Shown here one piece after another: positions 39,668 to 48,101 of a stretch of 64,000 nt of DNA (positions are counted from its first letter, which is position 1; every line of letters starts with the position of its first letter). The position numbers and the translations under genes were made by a program. Source of the DNA: Glycocaulis sp051859565 (GTDB lineage: Bacteria; Pseudomonadota; Alphaproteobacteria; Caulobacterales; Maricaulaceae). The stretch is taken from positions 62,001 through 126,000 of the forward strand of contig NZ_JBHYFK010000006.1 in NCBI RefSeq assembly GCF_051859565.1. Reading direction: 5' to 3'. The notes under the pieces are model-generated. The model had not been told where the DNA came from and made no database searches. It saw only the letters and a program-made list of their open reading frames with translations.

Positions 39668-42325
39668 ATGACGCGCTTGCGCGACATACGTGCCCAGTTC
39701 CTTGGCTATTTTGAAGGGAACGGCCATGAAGTGGTGGCCTCCAGCCCGCTCGTGCCCAAGGACGATCCGACCCTGCTTTTCACCAATGCGGGCATGGTCC
39801 AGTTCAAGAACGTGTTTACTGGCGCTGAAAAGCGCGCCAATCCGCGCGCCGTATCCTCGCAGAAATGCGTACGCGCAGGCGGCAAGCACAACGATCTTGA
39901 TAATGTCGGCTACACGGCGCGCCACCACACCTTCTTTGAAATGCTCGGGAATTTCTCCTTCGGCGACTATTTCAAGGAAGAGGCAATCCACCACGCCTGG
40001 ACGCTGGTGACGAAAGACTTTGCCCTGCCCAAGGACAAGCTGCTCGTCACGGTCTATGCCGACGATGATGACGCGGCCGCACTCTGGAAGAAAATTGCAG
40101 GCCTGCCGGATGAGCGGATCATCCGCATCGCGACGTCGGACAATTTCTGGATGATGGGCGATACCGGCCCGTGCGGTCCGTGCTCTGAGATTTTCTTCGA
40201 CCATGGCGAGCACATTCCCGGCGGCCCTCCGGGCAGCCCGGACGAGGATGGCGACCGCTTTATCGAGATCTGGAATCTCGTCTTCATGCAGTTCGACCAG
40301 CAGGCCGATGGCTCTCGCCGCGCTCTGCCCAAACCCTCGATCGATACCGGGATGGGGCTGGAGCGGGTGGCGGCTGTCCTGCAGGGCAAGCACAATAATT
40401 ACGAGATTGATCTCTTCGCCAACCTTGTCAAAGCCGGCGAAGAGGCGCTCAAAGTGAAGGCGCAGGGCGCCGCGCTGGCCAGCCACCGCGTGATCGCAGA
40501 CCATTTGCGCGCCACCAGCTTCCTCATCGCCGATGGCGTAACGCCCTCCAATGAGGGGCGTGGCTATGTGCTGCGCCGGATCATGCGCCGTGCCATGCGC
40601 CATGCGCATATTCTGGGCGCCACCGAGCCGGTCATCTACACGCTGGCGCCAGTGTTGGCCGCCGAGATGGGTGATGCCTTCCCTGAGCTGAGCCGCGCTC
40701 TGCCCGTGATCGAGGAGACGCTGCGCGGCGAGGAAGAGCGCTTCCAGCGCACGCTCGGCCGTGGCCTGACGCTTCTCGAAGAGGCGATTGCCGATCTGCC
40801 CGAAGGCGCGGCTTTGCCCGGTGAAACCGCGTTCAAGCTCTACGACACCTATGGCTTCCCGCTCGACCTGACGCAGGATGCGCTGCGCGCCAAGGGCTTA
40901 AGCGTCGATGAGGCGGGCTTTAACACCGCCATGGACCGCCAGCGCGCCGAGGCGCGCGCGCACTGGCAGGGCTCCGGCGATGCCGCGGGTGACGCTGTCT
41001 GGTTCGCGGTGCGCGATGTCACCGGCCCGACGCAATTTCTCGGCTATAGCGAGCTGTCGGCGAAGGGATCGCTCAAGGCGATCATCGCCGATGGCGGCAT
41101 GAAGGAAACTCTGGCCGAGGGCGCGCGGGGTGAACTCGTGTTCGACCGCACGCCCTTCTACGCCGAGTCCGGCGGTCAGATTGGCGATTCCGGCGAAATC
41201 CGTTTTGCCGGCGGCGCGCGTTTTGTCGTCGAGGATGTTAAAAAGCGCGCAGGCGATGTGTTTGCCCATATCGGCACGCTCGAAGGCGGCTCCATCAAGG
41301 CCGGTGAGGAGGCCGAGCTGCTGGTTGACGCGCAGCGGCGTGACCGCACCCGCTCCAACCACTCGGCGACCCACCTCATGCACTCGGCCCTGCGCAATGT
41401 GCTGGGTCCGCATGTCTCGCAAAAAGGCTCCTATGTGGGGCCGGACCGGCTGCGCTTCGACTTCTCCCATGGCCGCGCGCTTTCGCCTGCCGACATCGCC
41501 GCCATCGAGGCGGAGGTGAACGCGGTCGTGCGCCAGAATGATGAGACCGAGACGAGCGAATCCACGCCGGAAGAAGCCATTGCCAAGGGCGCTCTCGCGC
41601 TGTTTGGGGAGAAATACGGCGACAAGGTCCGCGTGCTCACTATCGGGCAGAAGCCGGGCGAGCCGGACAAGGCCTATTCGGTGGAGCTGTGTGGCGGCAC
41701 CCATGTGCGCCGCACCGGCGATATCGCCCTGTTCAAGATTGTCGGTGAAAGCGCCGTGTCCGCGGGTGTGCGCCGCGTCGAGGCGCTGACGGGCGAGGCC
41801 GCGCGTGAATATCTGGAGCAGCAGGCTAGCATCGCCAAGGCCGCTGCCGATACGCTGAAAGTCCCGGTTTCGGAGCTGGAAAAGCGCCTGTCTGCGCTGG
41901 TCGATGAACGGCGCAAGCTGGAAAAGGAATTGAGCGACGCCAAAACAAAGCTCGCCATGGGTGGGGGCGGCGGCGCTGCGCCGCAGGCCGTTGAAACCAT
42001 TGGAAATCTGAAGTTCACCGGGCGCATCGTGGAAGGCGTGGGCGGCAAGGAATTGCGCAGCCTTGTCGATGCCGCGCGCGCGGAGATGGGCTCCGGCATC
42101 GCCGCCTTTGTCGGCATCAATGATGGCAAGGCCGCGATTGCCGTCGGGGTGACTGAAGACCTGGCGGGCAGCGCAGCCGACGCCGTGGCGCTGGTGCGCG
42201 CAGGGTCAGAGGCGATTGGCGGCAAGGGCGGCGGTGGCCGTCCCGACTTTGCGCAGGCCGGTGGCCCCGATGCCAGCAAGGGCGAGGAAGCGCTGGCCGC
42301 CATCCGCGCCGTGCTGGCGGGTTAG
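39668..42325 (+). CDS. alaS: Alanyl-tRNA synthetase
   Basis: An 885-residue class II synthetase. The catalytic core has motif 1 (FFEMLGNFSFGDYFKEEAI), motif 2 (VYADDDDAAALWKKIAGL to MMGDTGPCGPCSEIFFDHGE) and motif 3 (GMGLERVAAVLQG). An editing domain carries H-x3-H (SNHSATHLMHSAL) and C-G-G-T-H, which bind zinc and clear mischarged serine. The C-terminal C-Ala domain follows a coiled coil (LEKRLSALVDERRKLEKELSDAKTKL). It charges tRNA-Ala using the G3-U70 pair. It lies downstream of recA. Confidence 0.97.
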   Translation: MTRLRDIRAQFLGYFEGNGHEVVASSPLVPKDDPTLLFTNAGMVQFKNVFTGAEKRANPRAVSSQKCVRAGGKHNDLDNVGYTARHHTFFEMLGNFSFGDYFKEEAIHHAWTLVTKDFALPKDKLLVTVYADDDDAAALWKKIAGLPDERIIRIATSDNFWMMGDTGPCGPCSEIFFDHGEHIPGGPPGSPDEDGDRFIEIWNLVFMQFDQQADGSRRALPKPSIDTGMGLERVAAVLQGKHNNYEIDLFANLVKAGEEALKVKAQGAALASHRVIADHLRATSFLIADGVTPSNEGRGYVLRRIMRRAMRHAHILGATEPVIYTLAPVLAAEMGDAFPELSRALPVIEETLRGEEERFQRTLGRGLTLLEEAIADLPEGAALPGETAFKLYDTYGFPLDLTQDALRAKGLSVDEAGFNTAMDRQRAEARAHWQGSGDAAGDAVWFAVRDVTGPTQFLGYSELSAKGSLKAIIADGGMKETLAEGARGELVFDRTPFYAESGGQIGDSGEIRFAGGARFVVEDVKKRAGDVFAHIGTLEGGSIKAGEEAELLVDAQRRDRTRSNHSATHLMHSALRNVLGPHVSQKGSYVGPDRLRFDFSHGRALSPADIAAIEAEVNAVVRQNDETETSESTPEEAIAKGALALFGEKYGDKVRVLTIGQKPGEPDKAYSVELCGGTHVRRTGDIALFKIVGESAVSAGVRRVEALTGEAAREYLEQQASIAKAAADTLKVPVSELEKRLSALVDERRKLEKELSDAKTKLAMGGGGGAAPQAVETIGNLKFTGRIVEGVGGKELRSLVDAARAEMGSGIAAFVGINDGKAAIAVGVTEDLAGSAADAVALVRAGSEAIGGKGGGGRPDFAQAGGPDASKGEEALAAIRAVLAG

Positions 42326-42350
42326 GCGGCGCTTACCGAGCCTCTTTTCT

Positions 42351-42546
42351 CGTCATTCCGGAAAGTGCGTCAGCACTTATCCGGAACCCAGCGCTTTATG
42401 ATCTCTGGATCCCGGGTCAAGCCCGGGAACCCGGTTGAGAGTTAATAGCCAGAAACACCGGGGTCCCCGCCCCCGAGCGGGGACCCATTTTTCACAAGAC
42501 GCTGGGTTCCGGGTCTGCGCGCTGCCGCGCTCCGCCCGGAATGACG
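42351..42546. repeat. Composite dispersed repeat (families A and B)
   Basis: Opens with CGTCATTCCG and closes with CGGAATGACG, so the whole 196 bp is flanked by an inverted repeat. Inside are family A blocks (GGAACCCAGCG, GATCTCTGGATCCCGGG) and a family B hairpin (GGGGTCCCCGCCCCCGAGCGGGGACCC). It fills the gap between alaS and mutB. I see no gene. Confidence 0.75.
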
Positions 42547-42560
42547 AAATAAGGGGGCGG

Positions 42561-44705
42561 TCAGCGCGCGCTGCCCAGCCTCTCGATCAGCTCAATCGCG
42601 CTGTCGGCGATCACCGTGCCGGGCGGATAGACGGCGGCGGCGCCCATCTGGCGCAGGGTGGAGACGTCTTCTGGCGGGATCACGCCGCCCACCACGATCA
42701 GCTTGTCACCGCCCCCGCCATCTTTCAGCGCATCGCGCAGGGCCGGCACCAGGGTGAGGTGTCCGGCGGCCAGCGAAGACGCGGCGACGACATGGACATC
42801 GTTCTCGATGGCCTGGCGTGCGGCTTCTTCGGGCGTCTGGAAGAGCGGGCCGATATCCACGTCCCAGCCAAGATCAGCAAAGGCGGACGCGACCACCTTC
42901 TGGCCCCGGTCATGGCCGTCCTGGCCCATTTTCGCAATCAGTATGCGCGGGCGGCGCCCCTCGGCCTCGGCAAAGGCGTCGGCGGCTGCCAGCGCGCGCT
43001 GGACCTTCTCGTCATTGCCTGAGGCTTTCAAATACACCCCCTGTATCGACTGGATGGCGGCCTTGTGGCGGCCATAAACCTTTTCCAGCGCGTCGGAAAT
43101 TTCGCCTACGCTGGCATGCGCGCGGGCCGCATCGACGGCCAGCGCCAGCAGATTGCCGCTCTTCTCGTCTGCCGCGCGGGTGAGGGCGTGCAGCGCCGCT
43201 TCCACCCTCGCCCCGTCGCGATTGGCTTTGAGGTTTTTCAGCTTTTCCAGCTGCTGGCGGCGCACACCCGCATTGTCCACCTTCAGCACCGGCACGTCTT
43301 CCGGCTCGGTCAGGCGGAACTTGTTCACGCCCGCAATCGTCTGTTGGCCGGAATCGATGCGCGCCTGTGTCTTGGCAGCCGCCTCCTCGATGCGCAGTTT
43401 CGGCGTGCCGTCCTCGATGGCTTTCGCCATGCCGCCCAGCGCGTCGATTTCCTCGATATGGGCCAGCGCGCGGGCCGCTAGATCGTGGGTCAGGCGCTCA
43501 ACGAACCAGCTCCCGCCCCACGGATCGATTGTGTCGGTCAGATGCGCTTCTGTTTCCAGCACGATCTGGGTATTGCGCGCGATGCGGGCGGAGAAGTCCG
43601 TCGGCAGGGCGAGCGCCTCATCCAGCGAATTGGTATGCAGCGACTGGGTGTGACCATCGACGGCGGCCATCGCCTCGATGGTGGTGCGCGCGACATTGTT
43701 GAACACGTCCTGCGCGGTCAGCGACCAGCCGGAGGTTTGGCTGTGCGCGCGCAAGGAGAGAGATTTGTCGGACTTCGGCGCAAAGCGCTCCTTCACCAGC
43801 TTCGCCCAGATCAGGCGCGCGGCGCGCAGCTTGGCCACTTCCATGTAGTAATTCATGGAAATGCCCCAGAAGAAGGAGAGGCGCGGGGCGAATGTGTCCA
43901 CGTCCAGCCCGGCCTTTACGCCGGCTGCGATGTATTCGAGGCCATCGGCGATGGTGTAGGCCAGCTCCAGGTCCGCCGGGGCGCCAGCCTCCTGGATGTG
44001 GTAGCCGGAGATGGAGATGGAGTTGAAGCGCGGCATTTCCGCCGAGGTAAAGGCGAAAATATCCGAAATGATCCGCATGGAGGGCGCAGGCGGGTAGATA
44101 TAGGTGTTGCGCACCATGAACTCTTTCAGGATGTCGTTCTGGATCGTGCCTGAAAGCTGAGCCGGTTTTACGCCCTGTTCCTCTGCCGCGACGATGTAGA
44201 GCGCGAGCACGGGCAGCACCGCGCCATTCATCGTCATCGACACGCTCATCTGGTCCAGCGGGATGCCGTCAAAAAGCTGGCGCATATCGAGGATGGAATC
44301 GACCGCCACGCCGGCCATGCCGACATCGCCGATGACGCGCGGATTATCGCTGTCATAGCCCCTGTGCGTGGCCAGATCGAAGGCGATGGAAAGCCCTTTC
44401 TGCCCGGCGGCGAGATTGCGCCGGTAGAAGGCGTTGGAATCCTCTGCCGTGGAGAAGCCCGCATACTGGCGGATCGTCCACGGGCGCTGCACGAACATGG
44501 TCGGGTAGGGGCCGCGATGGAAGGGGGCAAGGCCCGGCAGGCCGCCTGCAAAGTCCAGCGGCGCGGTGTCCTGCGGTCCGTAGGCGGGGGCGATCTCGAT
44601 GCCTTCAGGGCTCATCCAGCCGTCCGGGCGGGCGGCCTTGCTGGCCGCTGCGCGCGGCGGATTGAAGGGCAGGCGCGTGAAATCGGGCGGGGTCTGACGG
44701 GTCAT
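42561..44705 (-). CDS. mutB: Methylmalonyl-CoA mutase, large (catalytic) subunit
   Basis: A 714-residue enzyme. A TIM-barrel domain (about 60-560) carries the CoA-substrate features of the family (YPTMFVQRPWTIRQYAGFSTAEDSNAFY, RGYDSDNPRVIGDVGMAGVAVDS). The C-terminal cobalamin-binding domain (about 580-710) has D-G-H-D-R-G (lower axial His) and the GG motif (IVVGGVIPPED). It isomerises methylmalonyl-CoA to succinyl-CoA with adenosylcobalamin and completes propionyl-CoA catabolism. Its ATG overlaps the mutA stop by 4 bp. The helper G protein MeaB is encoded about 20 kb away. Confidence 0.95.
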   Translation of the reverse strand: MTRQTPPDFTRLPFNPPRAAASKAARPDGWMSPEGIEIAPAYGPQDTAPLDFAGGLPGLAPFHRGPYPTMFVQRPWTIRQYAGFSTAEDSNAFYRRNLAAGQKGLSIAFDLATHRGYDSDNPRVIGDVGMAGVAVDSILDMRQLFDGIPLDQMSVSMTMNGAVLPVLALYIVAAEEQGVKPAQLSGTIQNDILKEFMVRNTYIYPPAPSMRIISDIFAFTSAEMPRFNSISISGYHIQEAGAPADLELAYTIADGLEYIAAGVKAGLDVDTFAPRLSFFWGISMNYYMEVAKLRAARLIWAKLVKERFAPKSDKSLSLRAHSQTSGWSLTAQDVFNNVARTTIEAMAAVDGHTQSLHTNSLDEALALPTDFSARIARNTQIVLETEAHLTDTIDPWGGSWFVERLTHDLAARALAHIEEIDALGGMAKAIEDGTPKLRIEEAAAKTQARIDSGQQTIAGVNKFRLTEPEDVPVLKVDNAGVRRQQLEKLKNLKANRDGARVEAALHALTRAADEKSGNLLALAVDAARAHASVGEISDALEKVYGRHKAAIQSIQGVYLKASGNDEKVQRALAAADAFAEAEGRRPRILIAKMGQDGHDRGQKVVASAFADLGWDVDIGPLFQTPEEAARQAIENDVHVVAASSLAAGHLTLVPALRDALKDGGGGDKLIVVGGVIPPEDVSTLRQMGAAAVYPPGTVIADSAIELIERLGSAR

Positions 44706-46555
44706 GCATCCACTCCCATCGCGCGCGCGGCAAGGCGGGCGTCTTCCAGCGCGTCAGAGCGCATATGGATCGCGTGATCGATGGCGGCCTCCGCTGGCGC
44801 ACTGTCGCGCCGCCCGGCCAGCCAGACGGATGTTGCACCGGCGGCTTTCAGCGCTGCGGCGAGCCCGGCGGCGTGCGCGCCATAGGCGTCATCCGTGCCG
44901 CAGATAATGGCGAGGGCAGAGCCGGAACTTCTGAACGCCTCAACGCATGCTTCTACGCTGTCATGGGCCATGGCAGGCGCTGCGCGCAGCCCGGCCACGC
45001 CCAGCCGGTTGATGGCAAAGCCCGCGCGGGCATTGAATTCCGGCAAAGTGCCAAGCGTGGCGAGGAAAACCGGCCCCGGCGCGGCGGCTTCGACCTTGGC
45101 GCGGATAGCCTCGAAGGGCGCGGCTGTGCGCATCGGTGCGGGCAGGGGGATCGCGTCCACCGGCGCGTCTGCGAAGGCAGAGTTGGCCAAGGCGGGCGGG
45201 GTGTAGTCGCTGTCTTCAGCTTTCAGGGCGCGCGGATCGAGATCCGGGAAGCTGGTGACGCCGATAACCGGCTCCTTGCCCGTGCTGACCAGCTTCATCA
45301 GCCCCTCAGCGGCCTTGGCGATATCGGCTTTCCATATATCGGAACGCAACGCCGCGCTGGCACCGCCAAGCGCGATGATGCGCTGCATTTCGCCCCATGC
45401 GGCTTCGGCAAGCTTATGGCTGAGCGTTTCATGCAGATAGCTGCCGCCTGCCGGATCATTGATCTTTCCGGCATGGGTCTCTTCGGCGAGCAAGATGTGC
45501 AGATTGCGCGCAAGACGCCGTGAGAAGGGCGTGGAGCGCCCTGCGGCGCGCGTCATCGGTGTGATGGTCAGCGCATCTGCCCCGCCCGCCGTGGCGGCAA
45601 AGCCTGCGCAGGCGGCACGGATCAGGTTCGTCCACGGATCAATGGCGGACAGGCCCCGTTCGCCGGTCGTGGCGTGCAGGTATAGGGCGGCGCGCTCATC
45701 GCTGACGCCCCACGCATCCATCATTTGCGCCCAGATCAGGCGCATGGCGCGCAGCTTGGCAATGGTCAGGTGAATATCGGTGTCGGCGGCCAGTTCCACC
45801 TCTATCGTGGCGGCGGCGTCGCCCGCATCCCAGCCCGACTTTACCAGCGCGTCGATGGCCTCGGCGGCACTTGCAGCGGCAAAAGCCAGCTCCTGAACCT
45901 CGGTGCCGCCCGCTTCGAATACGGCGCGTCCATCAGCCCGGAAAGCGCGGATGGCAGGCGAGATTTCGCGCGCCCGCGTGGCTAGCGCGATGCGTTTGCC
46001 TGCCTCCCGGCCCAGCGCGGCTGACAGGCCCAGCCCGCCGCCCGCTACCGCATCCCGGCGCTCCAGCACGTCCAGCAGCAGGCCGGCCGCCTCAATATCC
46101 CACGCGCCCGCGCGCAAATGGACCGGGGCGAGATCCAGCATCACATCGGCGAGGACCGCTTCGAGCTCGTCTGAATTACGCGCGGCGATTCCCGATTTGC
46201 CGGACGGGTCGATCTCCAGCGTGATCTCGCTCGCCCCGCCTGCCAGGTCGGCCAGTATGGCGGTATTGGCTTCGCGCGGAGCGGCGGTGTCGTGCGCCTG
46301 ACGCATCGCCCAGGGCAGATACGCATCGCGCGCCAGTACGCGCCCGCGAGCGAAGGGCGGTGTGCCGGGCAGCGCCGCATCAGGCGCCGCCGCATTGTGA
46401 GGCGCAAACAGCGGACCGCGTGCAACATCGTCGCGCGTACGGCGCACCAGCGAGTCGACGGGCTTGCCAGCGAGTGCCTTGACGGCAAGCGCTTCCCACG
46501 CATCCGGCGTGGCGGGCGCAAATCCGTCAGCGAGCGGTATGATCTGATCTGTCAT
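44702..46555 (-). CDS. mutA: Methylmalonyl-CoA mutase, small subunit
   Basis: A 617-residue protein related to the large subunit but catalytically degenerate. The barrel region is recognisable (FAATAGGADALTITPMTRA, LHILLAEETHAGKINDPAGGSYLHE). The C-terminal B12-like domain (FLATLGTLPEFNARAGFAINRLGVAGL, IICGTDDAYG) lacks the D-x-H-x-x-G motif, as expected for MutA. It forms the heterodimer with MutB. ATG 46555 begins TDQIIPLADGF, a typical N-terminus; the frame continues upstream to 46606. It is coupled to mutB by a 4-bp overlap. Confidence 0.92.
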   Translation of the reverse strand: MTDQIIPLADGFAPATPDAWEALAVKALAGKPVDSLVRRTRDDVARGPLFAPHNAAAPDAALPGTPPFARGRVLARDAYLPWAMRQAHDTAAPREANTAILADLAGGASEITLEIDPSGKSGIAARNSDELEAVLADVMLDLAPVHLRAGAWDIEAAGLLLDVLERRDAVAGGGLGLSAALGREAGKRIALATRAREISPAIRAFRADGRAVFEAGGTEVQELAFAAASAAEAIDALVKSGWDAGDAAATIEVELAADTDIHLTIAKLRAMRLIWAQMMDAWGVSDERAALYLHATTGERGLSAIDPWTNLIRAACAGFAATAGGADALTITPMTRAAGRSTPFSRRLARNLHILLAEETHAGKINDPAGGSYLHETLSHKLAEAAWGEMQRIIALGGASAALRSDIWKADIAKAAEGLMKLVSTGKEPVIGVTSFPDLDPRALKAEDSDYTPPALANSAFADAPVDAIPLPAPMRTAAPFEAIRAKVEAAAPGPVFLATLGTLPEFNARAGFAINRLGVAGLRAAPAMAHDSVEACVEAFRSSGSALAIICGTDDAYGAHAAGLAAALKAAGATSVWLAGRRDSAPAEAAIDHAIHMRSDALEDARLAARAMGVDA

Positions 46556-46633
46556 GGTGCCAGTGAGTATACCGGCGGGGCGCGGGAGGGAAGTTCCCGC
46601 CTCCATACGGGAGATAAATTAGTGCCCAAACTG

Positions 46634-46660
46634 AAAAGGCCGCCCCTTCAAGGGGCGGCC
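46634..46660 (-). terminator. Rho-independent terminator of the Flp pilin gene
   Basis: A perfect 9-bp stem (46638-46646 with 46652-46660) and a 5-nt loop, followed on the minus strand by TTTT. It lies 44 bp after the pilin stop and separates the pilin from mutA. Confidence 0.85.
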
Positions 46661-46703
46661 CATCCAGCCGACTCTGGGTCGGGATTTGGCGTTGGCCGGA
46701 AGT

Positions 46704-46877
46704 TTATTCGCCTGCGCCGAGTTCAGCGGCGACCTCATTGAAGGTGCCGGTCAGGCCGTTGCCGAGTGCCGTCACAGCACCGATGATCACAACGGCGATA
46801 AGGGCGGCGATCAGACCATATTCGATGGCCGTTGCACCCGATTCGTCTTTGAAGAAACGCGAAACCAGATTTTTCAT
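46704..46877 (-). CDS. pilA: Flp/Fap-type (type IVb) pilin
   Basis: A 57-residue prepilin. A short leader (MKNLVSRFFKDESG) precedes the processing site and E-Y-G-containing hydrophobic helix (ATAIEYGLIAALIAVVIIGAVTALG). Prepilin peptidase would cut after the Gly, and the mature subunit would build a Tad pilus used for surface attachment. ATG 46877 has an excellent ribosome-binding site (AAGGAG). The gene is alone: no cpa/tad assembly genes are nearby. A full CtrA box lies 154 bp upstream, matching CtrA control of pilA in Caulobacter. Confidence 0.9.
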   Translation of the reverse strand: MKNLVSRFFKDESGATAIEYGLIAALIAVVIIGAVTALGNGLTGTFNEVAAELGAGE

Positions 46878-47030
46878 CCCACTACTCCTTGTTGTTTTGC
46901 TCGCTGGCTGCCCAGAGCCAAGTCCATCCCGACCCGTCCTGAACGTGAGCAGAGTAAACACCGGGGAGCGTTTCAGTCCGGTAAAAATTCGTGCTTTATT
47001 TTTGGTAAATTGCTGAAATAATTGGTATAG

Positions 47031-47045
47031 TTAAAGCGCAGTTAA
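47031..47045 (-). promoter_or_regulatory. CtrA box (TTAA-N7-TTAA) upstream of pilA
   Basis: TTAA at 47031-47034 and 47042-47045 with exactly seven bases between is the canonical full CtrA site. It lies in the AT-rich upstream region of the pilin gene. In Caulobacter, phosphorylated CtrA activates pilA in the swarmer programme. CckA, the kinase at the head of that pathway, is encoded 9 kb away. Confidence 0.75.
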
Positions 47046-47108
47046 ATTCTGGGACTTTCCCCAGAGACAGCTAGGGGCCATACGGGGCAGCTCCCCTGAT
47101 GGCCCTTT
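47037..47108 (+). ncRNA. Candidate small RNA opposite the pilA promoter
   Basis: On the plus strand a possible promoter (TTGGTA 47002-47007, 18-bp spacer, TATAGT 47026-47031) is followed by two hairpins: CTGGG/CCCAG (47049-47064), and a longer one with outer stem 47075-47081/47099-47105 and inner stem GGGG/CCCC, ending in TTT. That is the layout of a short structured RNA with a terminator. The CtrA box overlaps the start region, so CtrA would repress it while activating pilA. No protein is visible. It is a prediction from pattern only. Confidence 0.35.
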
Positions 47109-47140
47109 GGATGTCCACGGTTTCAAGACAATATTGTCAC

Positions 47141-47233
47141 TGAAACCCCGGAACCGCGCAGCGGTATCCGGGGCCTCTCTCAGGACTATTCTGCACGAGG
47201 TCCCGGCTCTGCGCTGCGCTTGGCCGGGAGTTC
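47141..47233. repeat. Dispersed repeat, family C (full copy)
   Basis: Two palindromes (ACCCCGGAACCGCGCAGCGGTATCCGGGG, then GTCCCGGCTCTGCG...TGGCCGGGA) joined by CCTCTCTCAGGACTATTCTGCACGAG. In reverse orientation it is almost identical to the copy broken by the N gap at 8302-8364 and predicts the missing bases there. Confidence 0.75.
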
Positions 47234-47249
47234 AGACGGAACATTTCCC

Positions 47250-48053
47250 CTACTGGGCGAATTCCTGCCAGCTCTGGCGCACGCCCAGCTGGGCGAAAAT
47301 GGCCTGCCAGTGTGCGCGGATGGCGGCGCGCTGTTCCGGCGTCCAGCCATCATGATCCTGTGCGACGAACAGTATCTCGATCTCTACGCCAGCCAGAGTG
47401 CGGCCATAGCGCGCTTCGATCTGGCGCGCGATCACCGACGGATCAGGCAGGCGGTTGGCCAGGTCCGCGCGGGCGGGGCCGTAAACCGAATATAGCTGCG
47501 TGTTCTGCAGCATGTCGGAGATCAGGATGATGCGCCGGCGCGGGACAGCGGGGTTGAAATCCTCGCTATTGCCCAGCTCGGCCAGCGACTCCAGCAGCGG
47601 GGTGACGGGCGAGTCGATCAGATCCATCAACCCGTCGAGCGCGCGGTTCAGCGGGCGGTCAAACAGGGCGTCGTAGCGCGCCTGCACCCGGTTCGGGTTG
47701 CGATAGAGCGGGTTGATCTGGTCGCCGCGCCCCGGATTGCAGACCGAAAAGCGGTTGGTATTGCGTACCTCGCCGCGATGGTTCAGCTCAAAAAGGGAGA
47801 GGCGTTCGCCGATTTCCAGCTGACTGCGTGCGGCAAGGATGACGTCGTTGATCCGGCGGGCCTGCGAGGGCGTGTAGCGGACCTCGGTACGGTCAATCAT
47901 GATGACCGTGTGCGGAGGTGTTTCCCCGACCAGGCAGAGCGTTTCGGGATCATACTCTTCTGGCTGCAGGACCAGAGCCGCATAGCTGATTGCGCCGAGC
48001 ACCCCGGCGACAACCACCATGTTGAACAGGCCTACAAGATCCTTGCCTCTCAT
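47250..48053 (-). CDS. vWA-like protein with N-terminal membrane anchor
   Basis: A 267-residue protein with one N-terminal membrane helix (about 8-29). The extracytoplasmic domain looks like a von Willebrand A/Rossmann fold: strand VIMIDRTEVRYTPSQARRINDVILAARSQL (D-R-T/S-type metal site in place of DxSxS), a later SLFELNHRGE strand, RRIILISDMLQNTQLYS (acidic metal-site region) and GVEIEILFVAQDHDGWTPEQRAAIRAHWQAIFAQLG. The MIDAS motif is incomplete. It is encoded 48 bp downstream of a multi-pass membrane protein on the same strand, and the two probably form a complex. Function unknown. Confidence 0.65.
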   Translation of the reverse strand: MRGKDLVGLFNMVVVAGVLGAISYAALVLQPEEYDPETLCLVGETPPHTVIMIDRTEVRYTPSQARRINDVILAARSQLEIGERLSLFELNHRGEVRNTNRFSVCNPGRGDQINPLYRNPNRVQARYDALFDRPLNRALDGLMDLIDSPVTPLLESLAELGNSEDFNPAVPRRRIILISDMLQNTQLYSVYGPARADLANRLPDPSVIARQIEARYGRTLAGVEIEILFVAQDHDGWTPEQRAAIRAHWQAIFAQLGVRQSWQEFAQ

Positions 48054-48101
48054 GGTTCCAGCCCCTTTTCTGCCAGCGCCCCCGCACCGGCCAATCGGAT
48101 A

